A stretch of DNA of 9,064 bases from Thermodesulfovibrionales bacterium (GTDB lineage Bacteria; Nitrospirota; Thermodesulfovibrionia; Thermodesulfovibrionales; SM23-35). The translations under genes were made by a program, and so were the position numbers. Where the stretch lies: NCBI GenBank assembly GCA_020053565.1, contig JAGVMY010000125.1:1-9064 (forward strand), read 5' to 3'. Position 1 is the first letter of the stretch. Each line of letters opens with the position of its first letter. The notes under the pieces are model-generated. The model worked only from the letters and a program-made list of their open reading frames with translations, was not told where the DNA came from and did no database searches. This document shows positions 5,556 to 9,064 of this stretch, in pieces.

Positions 5556-6478
5556 TTTATCCCTTCCTTTATTTTGACCTTTGGTATAAATCCAAGTTTT
5601 TCCCTTGCCTTACTCGCATCGCATATCCAGTGCGAATGACAGAGTTCCTTTATTTTATCTCTATTGATGATCCCCTTTTTATTTATTCTCTCGCTAATAA
5701 AAGCGAAAAATGGCATTACAAATCTTGGTATCTTGAGCTGTGTGACACCTACGTTGAGTGCAGATGCTATTTCCATTGCAAGCTCCTCACCCGTGTAAGA
5801 TTTACTGTTCGATAGAAAATATATCTCGCCCTCAGCATCTTTGTTTTCTGCAGACAATAGTATACCTTGAACGAGATCATCAACATAGAGCAATGAATAA
5901 TAACATTTTCCCCAATAAGGGAAAACACCTTTTTTAATCAGCTTAAAAAATATAAAGAAATCCTCATCCCTGGGACCATATACCGCAGGTGGCCTTAGTA
6001 TGGTCACTGGTATGGAGTCCTTATGTCTCAGGACTGCCTTTTCACCTTCAAGTTTACTTTTCCCATAGCTTGAGACAGGACTGGGTTCTGAATCTTCTCT
6101 AAGAGGCGACCCATTACTACTCGGGCCTGCCGCAGCAAGGCTACTCAGATAGATAAATCGTTTAAGTTTCTGATTCTTTTCAGCGACAGCATTGATTAGG
6201 TTTTCTGTACCTTGTGCATTGATACAGAAGAAGTCGTCTGTTGAACTGGACTTTGTAAGTCCTGCAAGATGAAAGACAACGTCAAAATCAGCAACAGCGT
6301 TAAGGAGAGATTCCCTATTTGTACAGTCACCGAGAACGAACTTGAGATTAATGTTCTCGATCCATTTAAGGTTAGAGGTCTTTCTTATAAGACATGTGAC
6401 CTCGTAATCTCTCCTGACGAGTTCCTCGCATAAGTGGCTTCCAATGAAGCCTGTAGCTCCCGTTACCAGAGCCTTCAT
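5516..6478 (-). CDS. Extended SDR (NAD-dependent epimerase/dehydratase family), probable CerR
   Basis: A 320-residue Rossmann-fold oxidoreductase. The nucleotide loop TGATGFIGSHL (6-16) fits G-x-x-G-x-x-G. Asp51 in the LGD strand, HLAGLTK (70-76), the Ser pair at 112-113 and Tyr138-x-x-x-Lys142 are the usual extended-SDR features. RPPAVYGPRDEDFF (162-175) and YVDD (198-201) follow, as in 3-beta-hydroxysteroid dehydrogenase-like and HpnA-like members. The start at 6478 gives the canonical opening MKALVTGATGF, though no Shine-Dalgarno precedes it. The gene is first in the three-gene set and overlaps spt by 40 bp. In the Caulobacter pathway CerR, of this same family, reduces 3-keto-dihydroceramide to dihydroceramide. 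That role here is inferred from linkage; by sequence alone it could be a sugar-nucleotide epimerase or another lipid reductase. Confidence 0.8.
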   Translation of the reverse strand: MKALVTGATGFIGSHLCEELVRRDYEVTCLIRKTSNLKWIENINLKFVLGDCTNRESLLNAVADFDVVFHLAGLTKSSSTDDFFCINAQGTENLINAVAEKNQKLKRFIYLSSLAAAGPSSNGSPLREDSEPSPVSSYGKSKLEGEKAVLRHKDSIPVTILRPPAVYGPRDEDFFIFFKLIKKGVFPYWGKCYYSLLYVDDLVQGILLSAENKDAEGEIYFLSNSKSYTGEELAMEIASALNVGVTQLKIPRFVMPFFAFISERINKKGIINRDKIKELCHSHWICDASKAREKLGFIPKVKIKEGIKWTADWYRIHRWL

Positions 6479-6489
6479 AAAGTAGCCAT

Positions 6490-6519
6490 ATTTTGAGGAA
6501 AGAGGATGCTCAGAGTCAA
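6490..6519 (-). promoter_or_regulatory. Possible promoter of the cerR-spt-bcerS operon
   Basis: On the - strand, TTGACT (6514-6519) and CAAAAT (6490-6495) are separated by 18 bp in the htpX-reductase gap. Transcription would start only about 5 nt before the ATG at 6478, implying an almost leaderless message, which agrees with the lack of a Shine-Dalgarno. The -10 is weak, and read-through from htpX is the alternative. Confidence 0.35.
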
Positions 6520-6529
6520 GCCAAAATTA

Positions 6530-6546
6530 ATCCGCATCAGGCGGAT
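6530..6546 (-). terminator. Hairpin directly after the htpX stop
   Basis: ATCCGC-CTGAT-GCGGAT on the - strand begins at the last base of the htpX stop codon and is followed by TTAATTTTGG. The stem is only 6 bp and the T tract is broken, so it is at best a weak terminator or a 3'-end stabiliser. It shares its TCCGC/GCGGA core with the dyad at 11-27. Confidence 0.35.
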
Positions 6547-7391
6547 CAAAGGCTCATTGACTCAAGCCTTGCAATTCTTTCCTCTATAGGAGGATGTGTG
6601 CTGAAGAGTTTCAATATTCCTCCTCCTGATAATGGATTGACGATGAACATATGTGATGTCGCAGGGTTAGCATTCATCGGAATCTTCTGAGAAGCCATGT
6701 GGAGTTTTCTGAGAGCCCTTGAAAGGTATCGTGGATTTCCAGCAATCCTTGCACCACCTTCATCTGCAGAGTATTCCCTTGACCTCGAAATAGCCATCTG
6801 CACTATTAGCGCGGCAATTGGCCCGACAATCATCATAACGAGTGCAGCTATCGGATTACTTCCGCCTTCTTCATCATTTCCACCCCTGCCACCAAATATC
6901 ATTGCCCACTGTGCCATCTGTGAAAGGTAGCTGATCGCACCTGCAATTGTTGCAGCAATAGTGCTTATAAGGATATCTCTGTGTTTAACATGTGCAAGCT
7001 CATGGCCTATCACCCCTTGAAGCTCTTCACGGCTCAGGATACGCATGATACCTGTGGTGACTGCAACTGCAGCATGTTTTGGGTTTCTGCCTGTTGCAAA
7101 GGCATTAGGCTGGTCTTCTTCCATTATATAGACCCTGGGCATGGGAAGCTCTGCTTTCTGTGCAAGCCTTCTCACTATTCCGTAAAGATCAGGTGCTTCT
7201 GCTTCTGAAACTTCCCGGGCGCCATACATTCTGAGTACAATTTTATCGCTGAACCAGTAAGCAAAGAAGTTCAGCCCTAATGCAAAAATAAGCGCGATGG
7301 TCATCCCCTGCTTACCGCCTATGGCAGCTCCTGCCCAGACGAGTATAAGGGTTAATGTCACGAGCAGAAACAATGTTTTTATATTGTTCAT
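6546..7391 (-). CDS. htpX: HtpX, membrane-bound zinc metalloprotease (M48)
   Basis: A 281-residue inner-membrane protease that in E. coli helps degrade damaged membrane proteins alongside FtsH. Two hydrophobic segments open the protein (about 6-22 and 28-46). The zinc motif HELAH is at 130-134, and the third ligand is Glu206 in SREYSAD. NAFATGRNP and STHPPIEERI are further signatures of the family. Two more hydrophobic stretches lie at about 143-165 and 183-202. Length is normal. I chose ATG at 7391 rather than the in-frame GTG at 7406. The GTG is part of the GGTGGAGGT ribosome site, which sits 7 nt before the ATG, so using it would leave no Shine-Dalgarno. The gene has its own promoter, separate from the cytochrome genes upstream, and is followed after 67 bp by the reductase of the lipid operon. 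Confidence 0.96.
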   Translation of the reverse strand: MNNIKTLFLLVTLTLILVWAGAAIGGKQGMTIALIFALGLNFFAYWFSDKIVLRMYGAREVSEAEAPDLYGIVRRLAQKAELPMPRVYIMEEDQPNAFATGRNPKHAAVAVTTGIMRILSREELQGVIGHELAHVKHRDILISTIAATIAGAISYLSQMAQWAMIFGGRGGNDEEGGSNPIAALVMMIVGPIAALIVQMAISRSREYSADEGGARIAGNPRYLSRALRKLHMASQKIPMNANPATSHMFIVNPLSGGGILKLFSTHPPIEERIARLESMSL

Positions 7392-7434
7392 ACGTGTTAC
7401 CTCCACCTTTTTTCTAAAGAAGATGCTTAGTAAT

Positions 7435-7464
7435 ATAATAGCCTGAAAATCACATTCTTTTCAA
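7435..7464 (-). promoter_or_regulatory. Promoter of htpX
   Basis: On the - strand, TTGAAA (7459-7464) and TATTAT (7435-7440) are 18 bp apart, starting just past the ccsB stop. Upstream bases extend the -35 to CCCCTTGAAA, which resembles the heat-shock sigma-32 -35. The -10 region lacks the sigma-32 CCCCAT block and looks like sigma-70. The leader would be about 37 nt and contains GGTGGAGGT. Confidence 0.55.
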
Positions 7465-7468
7465 GGGG

Positions 7469-8554
7469 TTATTTGATATCTCCATAGGAGTGAAGCCCTG
7501 ATAGGAGTAAGTTAACGCCAATATACGTAAACATCGCAGCCAAAAAACCTGTTACGGCAACAATTGCTCCCTTTTTTCCTCTCCATCCTCTCACCATACG
7601 ACTATGGAGATAAAAGGCGTAGACAAACCAGGTGATTAAGGACCAAGTCTCTTTTGGATCCCAGCTCCAGTATGTTCCCCATGCCTGATCAGCCCAGACA
7701 GCGCCAAAGATAAGGCCGCCTAAGGTAAATACAGGAAAGCCGACAGCGATACTCTTGTAGGTGATTTCATCAAGGGTTTCAGCAGAAATACTGAATTTGT
7801 CTATAACCATTTTAAGGATAGACCCGTATCTCCAGACAATAACTATTATGGCTATCATTGCTATCCAGCTCAGTATTTTAACGACCATTGATGGATTAAA
7901 TAATGAAGCCCTGAACATATAGCTTTTTATAAATACTTCGGGCTTCACCGCAACCCTGAATGTGAAGAAATCAATGCCCATCAAAAACAATAAAGTGACG
8001 AAGATACCAAGCGTAAATGTCCAGAATATATATGCATTTTCGTTTCTTTTCTCGGTTGTTAAAATGAGGTACATGAGTCCTGTACTGAACGAAAGGGCAA
8101 ATGCAGCATAAGCGATAAAGCTCATCATCACATGAGCGAGGAGCCAGTTACTCTGGAGCGCAGGAATGAGGGGGTGTATTTCTTTTGACATACCTGAAAT
8201 ATCTATGAATGCCAGTGCTAAACCTGCGATAGGGGTGACAAATGCCCCAAAAGAACGGTTTTTATATTTGAACTCAATGATGAGGTATCCTAATATCAAA
8301 CACCATACAAAAAATATCATAGATTCATAAAGATTTGTAAGGGGAACAGATCTTAAAAAACCCATTCCGCTTAAATCATAGAATTCCTTCCATCTCATCC
8401 CTATCGCCAGTGTTTGAGAGATAAAACCGGTGATTGTAATTGTCGTTGCAGCGATCCCGATCTGAGGTTTTCTGAAGGCCAGGTATGTAATGTATATTAT
8501 CATAGCCAGGATATAGGCAATAGTTGATAATCCAAAGAAAAAAGAACTGTCCAT
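7469..8554 (-). CDS. ccsB: Cytochrome c biogenesis protein CcsB (ResC/CcsA family)
   Basis: A 361-residue polytopic inner-membrane protein of the System II cytochrome c maturation pathway. With ResB it exports haem and attaches it to apocytochromes c on the outer face. The tryptophan-rich WWD haem-handling motif is intact at about 285-304 (VWADQAWGTYWSWDPKETW). The family's histidines are present at His141 (LLAHVMMSF), His317 (FYLHSRM) and His355 (SGLHSYG). NLYESMIFF (74-82) is another hallmark. Around eight hydrophobic segments are visible. Its ATG directly abuts the resB stop (TAG-ATG, no gap), with AAGGAG 8 nt before it, so the two are translated from one message. ResB and CcsB are separate here rather than fused. 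Confidence 0.95.
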   Translation of the reverse strand: MDSSFFFGLSTIAYILAMIIYITYLAFRKPQIGIAATTITITGFISQTLAIGMRWKEFYDLSGMGFLRSVPLTNLYESMIFFVWCLILGYLIIEFKYKNRSFGAFVTPIAGLALAFIDISGMSKEIHPLIPALQSNWLLAHVMMSFIAYAAFALSFSTGLMYLILTTEKRNENAYIFWTFTLGIFVTLLFLMGIDFFTFRVAVKPEVFIKSYMFRASLFNPSMVVKILSWIAMIAIIVIVWRYGSILKMVIDKFSISAETLDEITYKSIAVGFPVFTLGGLIFGAVWADQAWGTYWSWDPKETWSLITWFVYAFYLHSRMVRGWRGKKGAIVAVTGFLAAMFTYIGVNLLLSGLHSYGDIK

Positions 8555-9064
8555 CTATTTTTCTCCTTCCTGTTTTTTACTGATAAGGGTGGTCATCTTC
8601 GTTATTTTTCTCTCGAATGCAGCCCTGTTTTTATTAGTGGTTGCTCCGATAATTACTTTTGTATTATTTTTCTCTTCAGCAATCCTGACCCATAATTTTC
8701 TATGGCTCATAAAAAAGGCGATAAAAAGACCGATGGACATTACAATACAGCCAAGATATACGATCCACACACCGGGGTCTTTTCTTACCTGAAGTCCGGT
8801 GTATTGAACTCCCCATAGATCTATGAATTCCACAATATGACCTTCTGGAAGCTTTGATGTTGTCGGATATCTCTTGAGTATCCAGCCCGAGTATTTTTCT
8901 TTTCCACCTTCTTTGAAGTCTATAAAAACAGCAGGGTTATTCATCATCTCTGCATAGGTGAATGGCCTGCCTTGTTTGTCAAATGAAAGTGCAGGGCTGA
9001 AATCCCTTATGGTACCTTCCATCGTTGTACCAGGAATGATAAATTTATCACCGAGATTCAACTG
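8555..9064 (-). CDS. resB: ResB-family cytochrome c biogenesis protein, C-terminal part
   Basis: 169 codons are visible and the frame stays open through the window edge, so the N-terminal two-thirds and real start lie beyond 9064; the Met codon at 9061 is internal. Visible are a periplasmic stretch (about 1-95, with KYSGWILKRYP and LWGVQYTGLQV) and then RKDPGVWIVYLGCIVMSIG, where the last transmembrane helix of ResB proteins begins (about 99-119). After that come the typical SHRKLWVRI and a charged cytoplasmic tail. ResB partners CcsB in the haem-ligation complex of System II. Adjacency to ccsB with no spacing supports the assignment. Confidence 0.92.
   Translation of the reverse strand, partial: QLNLGDKFIIPGTTMEGTIRDFSPALSFDKQGRPFTYAEMMNNPAVFIDFKEGGKEKYSGWILKRYPTTSKLPEGHIVEFIDLWGVQYTGLQVRKDPGVWIVYLGCIVMSIGLFIAFFMSHRKLWVRIAEEKNNTKVIIGATTNKNRAAFERKITKMTTLISKKQEGEK

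Noticed and set aside
7392..7406. GTG start for HtpX at 7406
   Set aside because: The GTG lies inside the ribosome-binding site of the ATG at 7391 and would add five residues with no signal of its own.

Overview
The window looks like chromosomal DNA of a moderately AT-rich Gram-negative, possibly anaerobic bacterium. System II (ResB/CcsB) cytochrome c maturation, a tandem-domain universal stress protein and a lipid operon of the bacterial ceramide type would fit Nitrospirota or a Desulfobacterota-like lineage. This placement is inference from gene content only.

Left part (1-2940) is accessory and repeat-rich. It opens with the 3' end of a degenerate group II intron on the + strand (a fragment of the intron-encoded protein plus domains V and VI, ending near 211). 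A 36-residue zinc-finger-like gene follows on the - strand (447-557), with a strong Shine-Dalgarno site. Next is a two-domain UspA protein (1012-1908, -). It is flanked by two direct copies of a 54-bp repeat (765-818 and 2150-2203) that each begin with a Fur-box-like inverted repeat. Then comes a type II toxin-antitoxin pair, AbrB-like antitoxin and RelE/ParE-like toxin (2324-2867, +). Its promoter is overlaid by an 8-bp triple repeat and a 15-bp perfect palindrome. 2868-3217 is an empty gap.

Right part (3218-9064) is a compact block of - strand genes. In transcription order: the end of resB, ccsB (cytochrome c haem delivery and ligation), htpX (membrane zinc protease, with its own promoter), then an extended-SDR reductase, a serine palmitoyltransferase-like alpha-oxoamine synthase and a GNAT-like acyltransferase. 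The last three are joined by a 40-bp overlap and a 1-bp gap. Their families match the three enzymes of the bacterial ceramide pathway: Spt condenses serine with an acyl thioester, bCerS N-acylates the 3-keto base, and CerR reduces the keto group. This operon is the main biological point of the window. No acyl carrier protein or acyl-ACP synthetase is visible beside it.
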